Shown here piece after piece: positions 36,574 to 45,524 of a stretch of 64,000 nucleotides of DNA. The position numbers and the translations under genes were made by a program. The stretch is taken from the NCBI RefSeq assembly GCF_000737715.1, contig NZ_JPRN01000002.1:496001-560000 (forward strand), given 5' to 3'. The stretch's first letter is position 1. The number at the start of each line of letters is the position of its first letter. Source of the stretch: Chryseobacterium sp. JM1 (GTDB lineage Bacteria > Bacteroidota > Bacteroidia > Flavobacteriales > Weeksellaceae). The notes under the pieces are model-generated. The model saw nothing but the letters and a program-made list of their open reading frames with translations. It did no database searches and had not been told where the DNA came from.

Positions 36574-39150
36574 CTATTTAGGCATCGTAGGAATGTCATT
36601 CGGGGCTTTTTCTATCTTTTCTTTCTGTTCTTTTTGTTTCTTCAGCTTCTGTTTCTGACTGTTTTCAGGTTTTTCAGGTTCAAGACTTTGTATGGGCTGC
36701 AGACCCATTCCGTTATTAGGATTCTGAGGGATAGTATTGTTTTGATTCTGAACAGGCTGTTGTGAGGTACCCGGCTGCTGAGGAAGTGCATTGCCTTTAT
36801 TATCGGTGGCCTGGAATGACAGTTCGCTTTTCAGGTAGTTCAGCATTTCCTTGGCTTTTATCCCTTCCGGAGTTTTAGCATAATTGAGTGCGATCTGTTC
36901 CAATTGTAGGATCATGACCTCTTTTCCGCTTGTTTTCCCTGAATTGAAAGCATTCAGAAGATGAAACTTCGGAATAAGGGCATCTTTTGGAAATTTCTGT
37001 ATCGTCTGTTCTATGACATCTTTACTTTCTCCAAATTTTTCGGACTCGTAAAGTGCATATGCCTTTTTGTATTCATTTTGAACCTCTTCCGAAGATTTTA
37101 CGAAGGAAACATTTTTAGGGTTTCTGGCAAATTCTGCGTAAGAAGTATACGGATAATCATTCAGAAGGATCTGTTTTGCTCTTTCAGAGGCCTGAGGATT
37201 CTTCAGATAATTCATGGCAAAAATCTCGTAAAGGGCCTGAAGCATTACTTTTTCTTCCGGTTTTACGTCTACCAGATCATACAGGGTCTTTGTGGCTAAA
37301 GGCGTATTGGTGAAATAATTCTGGTACATAACACCCAAGCCTAAAGAAGCCGTATCTCTGTCCTTTTTTAATTGCCCTAATCTTTCCTGATCTGTAGGGA
37401 TTTGCTCAATATAGTAAGTGGTTTCATAACGTCTCGGATTGGGAGCCGAAGTTACGCCGAGAGCATCATTTTTCAAGTCTTCAATAGAAGCCATTTTCTT
37501 GGAATAACGCCAGTTATCAGCCAATGCTCTTTCTCCCCAGACCTGCTTAAATGAAGATGTTCCTTTGCTTATGGTCCCGGTATTGCTGAAATAAAAACCT
37601 TTGGTGGTTACTCCGAAATCAGCAAAAGAATTGGTATTGTTGGCAAATATCGAGGTGGCGCTGTAGTCTCCTCCATCAAAGCCTTTGCTTCTTTCGGCAC
37701 GAATCCTCTCCCGCTCTTCTTTTTCTTCTTTAGCTTTAAGTTTAGCAATATACTTAGTGAAAAAATCCGTTTTTTGGACATCGCTCATCTTGGCTAAAGA
37801 AAGAATACTGTCATTCTTCTTGATCAGATAATAATTTTTAGAGATCTTCTTGATGTATTCAGACTGATCTTTTAAAAGGATCTTTGAAGGCTCATAAGTC
37901 ATCACCGTAAGCGCTGAATCATAGTAGGTGCCGGCACCGATATAGTCATTCTTTTCAAGGTAGCTCTTCCCTATTTCGTAGTACGTAAGCCCTCTTACCT
38001 GCGGATCGGAAACCTTTTCAAATAAAGATTTTTTGAAGAACTCCTGCGCTTCTTCTTTCTTACCTGCCTTATTGGCCATTAAACCTAAAGCATAATAAAA
38101 TTCGTTCTTTCTGGAAACGTAAGTTCCTTTTTTACTGATACTTTCAAGGTAGTTTTTTGCCCCGTTATAATCCCCTTTTCCATTGAAAGTCTTGGCAATA
38201 GCAATCTGGGATTTCACTTCAAATTCAAAGTCGTTGGCATATTTATAAGCTTGTGTGAAACTTTCACGTGCTTTATCATTCTGTCCCAGATTTTCAGAAA
38301 CCTGTCCTCTCAGATAGGCTATTCTGCTTTTTAATTTTCTGTTTGAGTTCAGTTCAAAAGCCCTGTCTAATTCAACAGCAGCTTCCTCTGTCTTTCCTGC
38401 ATCCAGAAGAGCTTCAGAATAATAGATGCTCATCAGTTTGGCATAGCTTTTATTGATATCCTCCCCTTTCAGTTTGGCAAAAGTCTCGTTCGCTCTGTGA
38501 TAATCTTTGATTTTTGCATACGCTACACCCTGGTAAATTCTCGCTAAAGGAAGCCTTTTATCATCCTTCATATGCGTGAATACGTAGTTTAAGGCATCCA
38601 GAGCCTGTACAGACTTATTCTGATAAATTCTTGACTGTACAAGGATCATATAGGCGTCAAAGATCTTTTTATTCTTTTCTTCCCCGCTTCTGATCACGGA
38701 ATATTTGGTGATGGCTTTTTGGGCCTTTGCTTCAGCAATTTCTAAGGTGGTAGCACCCTTATTTTGAAGGTCATCGGGCTGGCCGGGTGTATTTCCCTGT
38801 GCTCCCGGCATTCCTGGTGGCATTCCCGGAAGTCCTCTGTCAGAAGAAGGTCTGTTCACTTCTGCCATTTTCATGGAGTTTTCAGCGAATGCGGCAGACT
38901 GCCCCAAATCACTTCCCAAAGGCTGGTCTTCAAAGGTAAGGATGGGAATATAAGGCGCATAGAAATTGTCCTTGTGCCCCTTGTCTCTGCTCGTAAATTC
39001 GCTGTTCAATGCGTCTTTAGCATTAAAAAGGGTATTATAATATGTGTTAAATCCTTTCATGAATTTTGAACGCTGCTCCGGCTTTTTGGTCTTGGTAGCA
39101 CAGGAAGCAACGATACACATGATCAAAAGGAATAAAATATTCTTTTTCAT
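36574..39150 (-). CDS. SprE/PorW-type TPR lipoprotein (gliding / type IX secretion)
   Basis: An 858-residue protein with a lipoprotein signal (LLIMCIVASC) and a long run of tetratricopeptide helices (about 150-440 and 640-780). The N-terminal segment SKFMKGFNTYYNTLFNAKDAL and the glutamine- and proline-rich, then lysine-rich tail match SprE of Flavobacterium and PorW of Porphyromonas, which are needed for the type IX secretion system and gliding. No other gliding gene is in the window; sprE is often alone. Specific assignment to SprE/PorW rests on remembered architecture. Confidence 0.83.
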   Translation of the reverse strand: MKKNILFLLIMCIVASCATKTKKPEQRSKFMKGFNTYYNTLFNAKDALNSEFTSRDKGHKDNFYAPYIPILTFEDQPLGSDLGQSAAFAENSMKMAEVNRPSSDRGLPGMPPGMPGAQGNTPGQPDDLQNKGATTLEIAEAKAQKAITKYSVIRSGEEKNKKIFDAYMILVQSRIYQNKSVQALDALNYVFTHMKDDKRLPLARIYQGVAYAKIKDYHRANETFAKLKGEDINKSYAKLMSIYYSEALLDAGKTEEAAVELDRAFELNSNRKLKSRIAYLRGQVSENLGQNDKARESFTQAYKYANDFEFEVKSQIAIAKTFNGKGDYNGAKNYLESISKKGTYVSRKNEFYYALGLMANKAGKKEEAQEFFKKSLFEKVSDPQVRGLTYYEIGKSYLEKNDYIGAGTYYDSALTVMTYEPSKILLKDQSEYIKKISKNYYLIKKNDSILSLAKMSDVQKTDFFTKYIAKLKAKEEKEERERIRAERSKGFDGGDYSATSIFANNTNSFADFGVTTKGFYFSNTGTISKGTSSFKQVWGERALADNWRYSKKMASIEDLKNDALGVTSAPNPRRYETTYYIEQIPTDQERLGQLKKDRDTASLGLGVMYQNYFTNTPLATKTLYDLVDVKPEEKVMLQALYEIFAMNYLKNPQASERAKQILLNDYPYTSYAEFARNPKNVSFVKSSEEVQNEYKKAYALYESEKFGESKDVIEQTIQKFPKDALIPKFHLLNAFNSGKTSGKEVMILQLEQIALNYAKTPEGIKAKEMLNYLKSELSFQATDNKGNALPQQPGTSQQPVQNQNNTIPQNPNNGMGLQPIQSLEPEKPENSQKQKLKKQKEQKEKIEKAPNDIPTMPK

Positions 39151-39235
39151 TATTCAATATAACTCTCTTATCTGCTTTTTATTATAAGCAGCTGGTGATT
39201 TTGTAAAAATAATAAAATTTTATAATGAATAATAT

Positions 39236-39790
39236 TTATATTTCATTCAAAATTTTGTAAACCAAATGGGTAGGAAGGCCCATAATGGTATAAAAACTTC
39301 CGTTCAGCCTCGTTATTTTTGCCATTCCCAGCCATTCCTGGATGCCATAACTTCCTGCTTTATCGTAAGGTTTATAATTCTGAATGTAATAATTAATCTC
39401 CTCATCTGTCATTTCATCAAGTTCTACATCGGCCACATCGGTTTCCGTAAATGTTTTGTCCGCAGATTTGATAGTAATTCCCGTATAAACCTGGTGTGTT
39501 TTTCCTGAAAGCATGCGAAGCATTTGTCTGGCATCATCTTCATCTTTCGGTTTTCCGAGAATCTGTCCTTCTGCCGCCACTACGGTGTCAGCGGTCAGTA
39601 AAACTTCATCACCGGTTAAATTCCGGAACGCTTTTGCTTTTAATTCAGACAGATAGGCTGCTGCCTCTCCTATTTCAATAGAGTCAGGAAGAATTTCTTC
39701 ACAGTCTATTTTCACCACTTCGAAATCAAACCCAAGGCTTGAAAGCAGTTCTTTTCTTCTCGGTGACTGGGATGCTAAAAGTAATTTCAT
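39236..39790 (-). CDS. Maf-type nucleoside triphosphate pyrophosphatase
   Basis: The 184-residue protein begins LLLASQSPRRKELLSSLG, the Maf signature, and continues with VLLTADTVVAAEG and the KAGSYGIQEW segment typical of the YhdE type (dTTP/UTP pyrophosphatase). These enzymes hydrolyse non-canonical or excess nucleotides to the monophosphate. It follows the KdsC-like gene by 9 bp in the same direction. Confidence 0.94.
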   Translation of the reverse strand: MKLLLASQSPRRKELLSSLGFDFEVVKIDCEEILPDSIEIGEAAAYLSELKAKAFRNLTGDEVLLTADTVVAAEGQILGKPKDEDDARQMLRMLSGKTHQVYTGITIKSADKTFTETDVADVELDEMTDEEINYYIQNYKPYDKAGSYGIQEWLGMAKITRLNGSFYTIMGLPTHLVYKILNEI

Positions 39791-39799
39791 AGAGCGATT

Positions 39800-40318
39800 T
39801 TAAACAGATTGGGTATTATCATCATGCCAGTTTCCCTGAACCTTCATTACCTGCTCTATCACGTCTCGTACAGCGCCACTCCCACCCTTTTTCGTGGAAA
39901 TATAGTCAGATATTCCTTTCACTTCGGGAACCGCATTTTCAGGACATGCAGCAATCGCAGAATTTTCCATGATGTGGATATCCGGAAGATCGTCTCCCAT
40001 CGTGAGGATCTCTTCGTTTTTAAGATTGTATTTCTTTTTAAAATCTTCAAAATCAGCCATCTTGTTGTGTGATTTTGGATAATAGTCGTTTATTCCGAGA
40101 TAATTGATTCTGTGTTTCACCATATCATCATTTCCTCCGGTAATTACACCTATTAAATAATTATTTTTTAATGCCTTAACGACTGCATATCCGTCCAGGA
40201 CATTCATTACCCTGCACATATTTCCACCTGGCATCAGATAGACGCTTCCGTCGGTAAAAACTCCGTCTACATCAAATACAAACGCCTTAATATCTTTTAA
40301 TTTCTCTTTATAACTCAT
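39800..40318 (-). CDS. HAD-family phosphatase, KdsC-like
   Basis: The 172-residue protein has the HAD nucleophile motif FVFDVDGVFTDGSVYL, the threonine/serine motif VITGGND and the motif III/IV stretch MGDDLPDIHIM. This matches 3-deoxy-D-manno-octulosonate 8-phosphate phosphatase, which makes KDO for lipopolysaccharide. The tail (EQVMKVQGNWHDD) is as in Bacteroidota members. It overlaps the DUF2520 gene by 11 bp and precedes maf, a common Bacteroidota order. Confidence 0.9.
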   Translation of the reverse strand: MSYKEKLKDIKAFVFDVDGVFTDGSVYLMPGGNMCRVMNVLDGYAVVKALKNNYLIGVITGGNDDMVKHRINYLGINDYYPKSHNKMADFEDFKKKYNLKNEEILTMGDDLPDIHIMENSAIAACPENAVPEVKGISDYISTKKGGSGAVRDVIEQVMKVQGNWHDDNTQSV

Positions 40319-41057
40319 ACATTTTCTGAATAGAATGATTCATTGTCTTATAAATTGCAAGACTTTCGCCTTTTAATAACTGCTCATGTAATTCCAGTAC
40401 TCTTACATCGTTTCGTACAGCAGGTCCGGTTTGTGCTGCTTTAGGATCAATTTCATGGATCTTTTTAACCGTCTCATCGATAAGCGGAAGAAAATAGTCA
40501 AACGGAATATCCTGCGAATCCGAAACCTCTTTTGCTCTTGCGAAAAGATGATTCACAAAATTACAGGCTAAAACAGCGGTAAGATGAATGTATTTCCTCT
40601 TTTCATGACTGCTTTCCATCACATTTTCTGAAATCTGCGAAGCAAGGTCAAAAAGAATCTGCTTATCCTCTTCATTTTCTGTTTCAATGAAAAACGGGAT
40701 CTTTTCATACTCCAGTTCTTTTGATTTTGAAAAAGTCTGCAAAGGATAAAAGCTTGATTTTCTGTACTCCCCTGCCAGAATTTCTTTGGGAAGAGATCCT
40801 GAAGTATGGGCGACCAAAGCGTCCTTTTTGGTGATGATTTTAGAAACATTTTCCACAGAGTTATCGCTCACGCAGATAATGTACAGATCTGCATCCTCCA
40901 GATGTTCTGTAGAATATGGGACATCCAGTTCTTCAGAGATTTTCTTCAGTACTTCCCCATTTCTGCCAAAAATCTGCAGTAATGGAATTTTTTTCAGACT
41001 GAAAGCTTTTGCCATGTGGTAGGCCACATTTCCAGAACCTATGATTACAATTTGCAT
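40308..41057 (-). CDS. Rossmann-fold protein with DUF2520 domain
   Basis: The 249-residue protein has an N-terminal NAD(P)-binding fold (MQIVIIGSGNVAYHMAKAF) resembling pyrroline-5-carboxylate reductase. Its C-terminal DUF2520 helical domain (about 120-245) includes AVLACNFVNHLFARAKE and the GPAVRNDVRVLELHEQLL stretch. It is probably an oxidoreductase with an unknown substrate. It is the first gene of the operon with the KdsC-like phosphatase and maf, which does not by itself show a joint pathway. Confidence 0.88.
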   Translation of the reverse strand: MQIVIIGSGNVAYHMAKAFSLKKIPLLQIFGRNGEVLKKISEELDVPYSTEHLEDADLYIICVSDNSVENVSKIITKKDALVAHTSGSLPKEILAGEYRKSSFYPLQTFSKSKELEYEKIPFFIETENEEDKQILFDLASQISENVMESSHEKRKYIHLTAVLACNFVNHLFARAKEVSDSQDIPFDYFLPLIDETVKKIHEIDPKAAQTGPAVRNDVRVLELHEQLLKGESLAIYKTMNHSIQKMYEL

Positions 41058-41243
41058 CTAACAAAGATAAGATTTTAAAGGAAGATGAATGCAGGGCATG
41101 GTAAGTTTATCATCAATCTCCTTATTCCCCGTTGCCTAATGCTCAGAACGTTTCGGGATGCGGGTTTTGTGGTTGAATCAGGAACTACCTTTACATGTAT
41201 ATACTTCTGGATCTATTTTAAAACTGAGGAAGCAGATACGTTT

Positions 41244-41419
41244 TTTTTGACGCAAAGTTCGATTTTAAAGCGGTATAGTATAAGGTGAGCAAAGGAGGAA
41301 TCAATGAAATTGATTCGATGAAGCGGACGTTCTTAATCATACGCTTAATCAGCGACGCAGTCGATACCTTTGCCTTTCTCAAAACTCAACGCTTCCTAAT
41401 TAAATCTTTGCGTTAAAAA
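41244..41419 (-). repeat. MITE-like 176-bp dispersed repeat, copy 2
   Basis: Terminal inverted repeats TTTTTGACGCAAAG (41244-41257) and CTTTGCGTTAAAAA (41406-41419) match at 13 of 14 positions. The inside has an 8-bp palindrome GAATCAAT-GAA-ATTGATTC (41298-41316) and the block cttaatcagcgacgcagtcga. The element is the inverted relative of 10921-11096. It has no ORF, so it would need help in trans to move. Confidence 0.75.
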
Positions 41420-41580
41420 ACTTTATCTTTTACTCAAGTTTTGGAGGGGATCCCAAATTCCGTACGTCTTACCCTTGAAACTTATAATTCAAAACTTATA
41501 ACTCCTAACTCGCTCAAACCCAAACTCAGATTATTTTAAATATTTGGACTGAAAATTGAATAAGTAATTTAACTTTCGGC

Positions 41581-41588
41581 TATTTTTG
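41581..41588 (+). promoter_or_regulatory. -7 promoter element of the ECF sigma operon
   Basis: TATTTTTG, matching TAnnTTTG, lies 25 bp before the ATG, with TTG at 41556-41558 (22-bp spacing). Confidence 0.55.
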
Positions 41589-41613
41589 TAATCCAAAACA
41601 GTGAAAGCATCTT

Positions 41614-42165
41614 ATGAAGATTAAGGACGCGGAAATTATTTCGTTGATGCAGAATCCACGGACCCAGGAAAAAGGTGTCCGTGCCTTGATGGATGCTTAT
41701 CAAAGCAGATTGTACTGGCATATAAGAAGGATTATTGTGGATGGTGACCTGGCTCAGGATACGCTGCAGGAGACTTTTATTAAAGCCTATCAGAATTTTC
41801 ACCAGTTCAAAAATGACAGCCAGTTGTATACCTGGTTGTACAGGATTGCCACCAACGAGGCACTACAGCAGGTCAATAAAATGAAGAAGATGCAGAAAAC
41901 GGATGAAGATCCGGAGTACTATATGCAGAACCTGGTGGCCGACAATACGGAAGGAGATGCCGAAGAAATACAGCTGCTCCTCCAGAACGCTATACAAAGC
42001 CTGCCCGAAAAGCAGAAGCTGGTATTTATGATGCGGTATTATGATGATTTGCCCTATGAAGAAATATCTAAAATTGTAGATATGTCTGTAGGAACGTTAA
42101 AAACGAATTATCATTATGCCAAACAGAAAATAGAAGAATTTATTAAAGAAAATTACGAGAGATAA
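41614..42165 (+). CDS. ECF-type RNA polymerase sigma factor
   Basis: The 183-residue protein has sigma region 2 (LAQDTLQETFIKAYQNFHQF, then YTWLYRIATNEAL) and region 4 (LPEKQKLVFMMRYYDDLPYEEISKIV with the helix-turn-helix). It would direct RNA polymerase to a stress-related set of promoters. The next gene encodes a membrane protein likely to be the anti-sigma factor. Confidence 0.94.
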   Translation: MKIKDAEIISLMQNPRTQEKGVRALMDAYQSRLYWHIRRIIVDGDLAQDTLQETFIKAYQNFHQFKNDSQLYTWLYRIATNEALQQVNKMKKMQKTDEDPEYYMQNLVADNTEGDAEEIQLLLQNAIQSLPEKQKLVFMMRYYDDLPYEEISKIVDMSVGTLKTNYHYAKQKIEEFIKENYER

Positions 42166-42184
42166 TTTTTTGACCCAAACCAAG

Positions 42185-42718
42185 ATGAAAGAGTTCGACA
42201 TAGAAAAACTAGAACGCAAGAATATTTACAAAGTTCCGGATGATTTGTTTCAAAATATCCAGAACAGTGTAATGAACGAAGTGAAAGCGAATAAAAAAGC
42301 ACCGGTTTTTAAACTAAACTGGATGTATGCCGCAGCGGCATCAGTGGCTTTGATATTCGGGGCAACGTATGTTTTTAATTCTGACAACGATCCGGCGAAA
42401 AATGTGTTGAATTCAAATGCATATGCCGTAAACAAACAGGCGCCTAAAACAGAAGGCGAGCGTGCTTATGAAACGCTGGAGGCAGATTTAACTTCTGTTG
42501 AAAATAATAATCAAACAGTTAGCAATCAGGGAACTCAAACGGTGTCTTATACAGCAAAAGAAGGAGCTGACAACGTAAGGACGGCTCAGCCTGTAAAAGC
42601 TACCGCTAAAAAAGAAGAAACTAAAATGAATGAATACCTGGATTCGTTTTCCAATTCTGAAATTTCAGAACTGGCAAGCAATTCTACCCAGGACGTTTAT
42701 TTAGATCTATATAATTAA
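42185..42718 (+). CDS. single-pass membrane protein, probable anti-sigma factor
   Basis: The ATG at 42185 is chosen; a TTG 15 bases earlier would also be in frame. The 177-residue protein has a short cytoplasmic part (about 1-40, with YKVPDDLFQNIQNSV), one membrane helix (MYAAAASVALIFGATYVF) and a periplasmic tail. It lacks a zinc-finger anti-sigma motif. Position directly after an ECF sigma gene and this topology make it the likely anti-sigma factor. Confidence 0.72.
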   Translation: MKEFDIEKLERKNIYKVPDDLFQNIQNSVMNEVKANKKAPVFKLNWMYAAAASVALIFGATYVFNSDNDPAKNVLNSNAYAVNKQAPKTEGERAYETLEADLTSVENNNQTVSNQGTQTVSYTAKEGADNVRTAQPVKATAKKEETKMNEYLDSFSNSEISELASNSTQDVYLDLYN

Positions 42719-42723
42719 GAAAG

Positions 42724-43245
42724 ATGAAAAAGATATTATTTACACTTTTTATTATGTATGGTTTTGGTCTGAATGCACAAAATGCACAGACTACAGATTA
42801 TGACTGGAAAAAGATGGATCCTAAGCAAAGAAAGGAGGTAATAAACAATCTTTCTCCGGAAGAAAGAAAAGAGCTGCTCAAGAGGTTCAGAAATAATATG
42901 GTGCTGGAAAATCTGGAGATTGATGCCAGCGATAAAACAGAATTTACTCAGCTGTATAATGAGTATCTTGAGAATCAGAAACAGATAAAAGGACAGTTTA
43001 ATCCTAATTTCAATCCCGAAACTTTATCGGATGATGAAGCCAAAGCAAAACTTCAGCAGAGTTTTGAAGTGGGGCAGAAGTTACTGGATAACAGAAAAAG
43101 ATATGCTGATAAAATGCAGCAGGTGATTCCTTGCCAAAAAGTATTGAAACTATTCCAGACTGAAGGGATGATGAGAGATAAAATGAATGAGAGAAAACCT
43201 CACAGCGGGCACGATAATACGGCAAGGCCCAAACAAAACCCATAA
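42724..43245 (+). CDS. periplasmic helical protein, Spy/CpxP-like in size
   Basis: A signal peptide (to LNAQ, residue 19) is followed by a charged helical protein of about 154 residues with an LSPEERKELLKRF segment and a repeated Gln/Lys-rich pattern. In Bacteroidota such proteins commonly follow a sigma/anti-sigma pair and may be the envelope sensor. It resembles Spy/CpxP in size, signal and charge, but the LTxxQ motifs are not clear. It is 5 bp after the anti-sigma gene and ends at a terminator. Confidence 0.72.
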   Translation: MKKILFTLFIMYGFGLNAQNAQTTDYDWKKMDPKQRKEVINNLSPEERKELLKRFRNNMVLENLEIDASDKTEFTQLYNEYLENQKQIKGQFNPNFNPETLSDDEAKAKLQQSFEVGQKLLDNRKRYADKMQQVIPCQKVLKLFQTEGMMRDKMNERKPHSGHDNTARPKQNP

Positions 43246-43267
43246 TAGTTTATTTTTTTAATGTTGG

Positions 43268-43300
43268 ACGGCTCTCACAAAATTTTTTTGTGGGAGCCGT
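43268..43300 (+). terminator. terminator of the sigma factor operon
   Basis: A 13-bp inverted repeat with one G-T mismatch (acggctctcacaa / ttgtgggagccgt, loop of 7). The T tail is weak. Confidence 0.7.
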
Positions 43301-43318
43301 TTAGTGTTTACGAATTAC

Positions 43319-43326
43319 TATTTTTG
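43319..43326 (+). promoter_or_regulatory. -7 promoter element of the first paralogue gene
   Basis: TATTTTTG lies 18 bp before the ATG at 43345, supporting that start. Confidence 0.5.
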
Positions 43327-43344
43327 CGCAAAAAAATATATCTC

Positions 43345-44361
43345 ATGAGAAAACTGATGCAGCTGGCATTTATTTTTGTGACCATTGTCGCTTTTGCACA
43401 GACCAAAGAAGTGGTAAAATTCAGAGGGAACATTTTGAATTATAGTGAAAATCCCTATGCATTTTTCAAGGTAATCGACCAAAGAGAGGATAAGCAGATC
43501 GGTACACTGCCTTTCGGAGAACAGAAAGAAATGAAGGAAGTTGTTTTTCCTTCCACACCGGATACTGATTTTAGTGCCTGGTATTTAAAAAGTAACCAAC
43601 CGGGCAAATTAACCGATTTTGTTTTGGTCTTAAAGAAGTTGAAACTTTCAACAGGAGAGTCCGATGGTAAAAAAACTGAAGGGAAGATGGATTTTTCTGC
43701 CCAGACTTTCGCTAAAACCGGGGATAAATACCAATTCCTGTATAAAAAAGACACCGTTTTTACCTTCTATGATAAAGAGGTTTCCGAACTGATGGTGAAA
43801 AATATTCCGACCATTTTTTCTGTATTCATAAAGAAATCTTATTCATTGAATCCTACGGGGAATTCAGTTTCATTAAATGATTTGGCAGATTACAGCAGTC
43901 TTGTAAAAACCAATTATCCTGCTTTAAAAGATGCTCCGTTAAAAGACGGAATCTATCTGGACTACATTTCTTTCTTCAACCAGACTCCTGAAAAGGGAGA
44001 TTACACGCTTGAAATTAATAATAAAGGAGACGTTACAAAAGCAGTGAAAGAAGAAAATGGAAAAAAGACTAAGATTTCCGCTTATAAAATGTTTGCCTAC
44101 GTAGAGAAAGGGAAGGCCCGTAAATCAACATTCTCCGGATTTATGGATCTTGATAAAGATGAAAACGGGTTTTATCTTTTAGCCAACCGTGGCCATCTTT
44201 TTCCTGTACAGTCCAACAGTACTTACGGAATGTTCGGGCTTATCGGAGGCATTGCCGGAGCTATTGAGCAGGGAGCAAGACAGAAGAAAATGAAAAGTGG
44301 AGATGCCGGGAAAGTCTACATCGATCCGTTGACCGGAGAATATGATTTTTCTGATGAATAA
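43345..44361 (+). CDS. exported protein of unknown function, paralogue 1
   Basis: The ATG at 43345 is chosen since it begins a signal peptide (MRKLMQLAFIFVTIVAFAQ); the in-frame ATG at 43261 lies in the preceding terminator. The 338-residue product ends with a glycine-rich hydrophobic segment (MFGLIGGIAGAIEQ) and the phrase KVYIDPLTGEYDF. The next gene has the same plan (signal, central domain ending in a 'Y..L..G' stretch, glycine hydrophobic segment, HVYIDSLTGAYVFEK), so the two arose by tandem duplication. I do not recognise the family. Confidence 0.8.
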   Translation: MRKLMQLAFIFVTIVAFAQTKEVVKFRGNILNYSENPYAFFKVIDQREDKQIGTLPFGEQKEMKEVVFPSTPDTDFSAWYLKSNQPGKLTDFVLVLKKLKLSTGESDGKKTEGKMDFSAQTFAKTGDKYQFLYKKDTVFTFYDKEVSELMVKNIPTIFSVFIKKSYSLNPTGNSVSLNDLADYSSLVKTNYPALKDAPLKDGIYLDYISFFNQTPEKGDYTLEINNKGDVTKAVKEENGKKTKISAYKMFAYVEKGKARKSTFSGFMDLDKDENGFYLLANRGHLFPVQSNSTYGMFGLIGGIAGAIEQGARQKKMKSGDAGKVYIDPLTGEYDFSDE

Positions 44362-44386
44362 AAAATATTGAACGCAATGGTGATCT

Positions 44387-44416
44387 AAAAAGAGATGGAA
44401 GGTCTCTCTTTTTTAT
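44387..44416 (+). terminator. terminator between the tandem paralogues
   Basis: The sequence aaaagaga, a 7-base loop and tctcTCTTTTTT form a hairpin with a T tail. A near copy (agagaggaattgtctcgcttttttt) occurs after the second paralogue at 45472-45497. Confidence 0.65.
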
Positions 44417-44448
44417 CTTTACAAAGTATAAAAAACACAAAACACAAA

Positions 44449-45453
44449 ATGAAAAAAACAGTATTCTTCCTGTTGCTTGCAGGAGCTTTGTCTGCCCAGA
44501 AAACAGAAATTATTAAACTTGATAAAAATATCAAAGACAAAAATTCACGCACAAAATCTCTTAGTCTAATTGATACCAGAACAGATAAAGATCTGGGAAC
44601 CTTAGTGTATAAAGGGGAGCCGGTTCAGATGAAATTCGGTAATGAAGATTTAAAAAATCATATCGAAACATGGTTTGCTGATGATAATAAAGCAAGAGGA
44701 AATACTGATATCACCATACTTTTGGAAGAAGTGAAAATCAGTGGTTTTCAAAATACAGGGCTGGCAAAAGTAAAAATTAAAGTTAGCAGTTTCATCAACA
44801 GAGGGGGTAAATATTTCTTTATCAACAGATATTACAATACCTTAAGTTTTAATTCGAAACTTACACCTAATATTCCCAGAGAAGTTTCTTCGTCTGTTTC
44901 CGATGTGCTTTCTTCTTTTATTAACGAATCCTATTCCCATACTGTTTTAAGTACACCCATTCCGGAGGCTGAACTTAATAATTATGAAGCCATACTGGAA
45001 AAAAACATAAAATGGCTGACTTCTTCCGAACTTACAAACGGAGTGTATAAAGATTTCAGGTCTTTGGCTGATCAGAAACCAACAAAAGGATATTATGCGG
45101 ACAAGAACAAAAAAGGAAAGGTAATTGGGATAAAAGATAAAAATAATCTGGTGGTTTTAAATGAGGAAGTGTATGGATATATTGAAAATGGAAAAATTTA
45201 TCTCCTTACACCCGTAGGCTATTTAGAAGTACAGAAAGATGATAAAGGATATTATATAGTTTCTTCCAGACAGGAACTGTTTCCGAAAAACAATAATACA
45301 GGAGCTATGGTTGGCGCTATGGCAGGAGGAATCGTAGGTGCCCTTATTGGAGCAGCAATTGATTCAGGATCGAAAACGGGAAGAAATGCGAACACTACTT
45401 TATCCCATGTTTATATAGACTCTTTAACAGGTGCTTACGTCTTTGAAAAATAA
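44449..45453 (+). CDS. exported protein of unknown function, paralogue 2
   Basis: The ATG at 44449 begins a signal peptide (MKKTVFFLLLAGALSAQ), so it is preferred over the in-frame ATG at 44395. The 334-residue protein matches the preceding gene in layout and in the end motif VYIDSLTGAYVF. The glycine-rich segment AMVGAMAGGIVGALIGAAI could insert in a membrane. Function unknown. Confidence 0.8.
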   Translation: MKKTVFFLLLAGALSAQKTEIIKLDKNIKDKNSRTKSLSLIDTRTDKDLGTLVYKGEPVQMKFGNEDLKNHIETWFADDNKARGNTDITILLEEVKISGFQNTGLAKVKIKVSSFINRGGKYFFINRYYNTLSFNSKLTPNIPREVSSSVSDVLSSFINESYSHTVLSTPIPEAELNNYEAILEKNIKWLTSSELTNGVYKDFRSLADQKPTKGYYADKNKKGKVIGIKDKNNLVVLNEEVYGYIENGKIYLLTPVGYLEVQKDDKGYYIVSSRQELFPKNNNTGAMVGAMAGGIVGALIGAAIDSGSKTGRNANTTLSHVYIDSLTGAYVFEK

Positions 45454-45471
45454 ATTTCACACCGAAAATTA

Positions 45472-45505
45472 AAGAGAGGAATTGTCTCGCTTTTTTTTAT
45501 CTTTG
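45472..45505 (+). promoter_or_regulatory. terminator hairpin joined to the lepA promoter element
   Basis: A short hairpin gaga-N7-tctc with a T run (45472-45497) runs directly into TATCTTTG (45498-45505), a match to TAnnTTTG 19 bp before lepA. Confidence 0.55.
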
Positions 45506-45524
45506 CAAATTACAACGTTCTTAA

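Larger units (their letters stand above)
41058..41613. other. 556-bp spacer with a MITE-like repeat and the sigma factor promoter
   Basis: No gene is supported here. The spacer holds the second 176-bp repeat, and then a run of degenerate aaacttataattc / aaacttataactc direct repeats (41475-41505). Confidence 0.6.

Noticed and set aside
41085..41288. 67-codon ORF in the spacer before the sigma factor
   Set aside because: It runs into the MITE-like repeat and its product looks like random translation; no start context.
43261..43344. Upstream ATG start of the first exported paralogue
   Set aside because: The extra 28 codons are the terminator hairpin of the sigma operon and the promoter; the ATG at 43345 begins a signal peptide.
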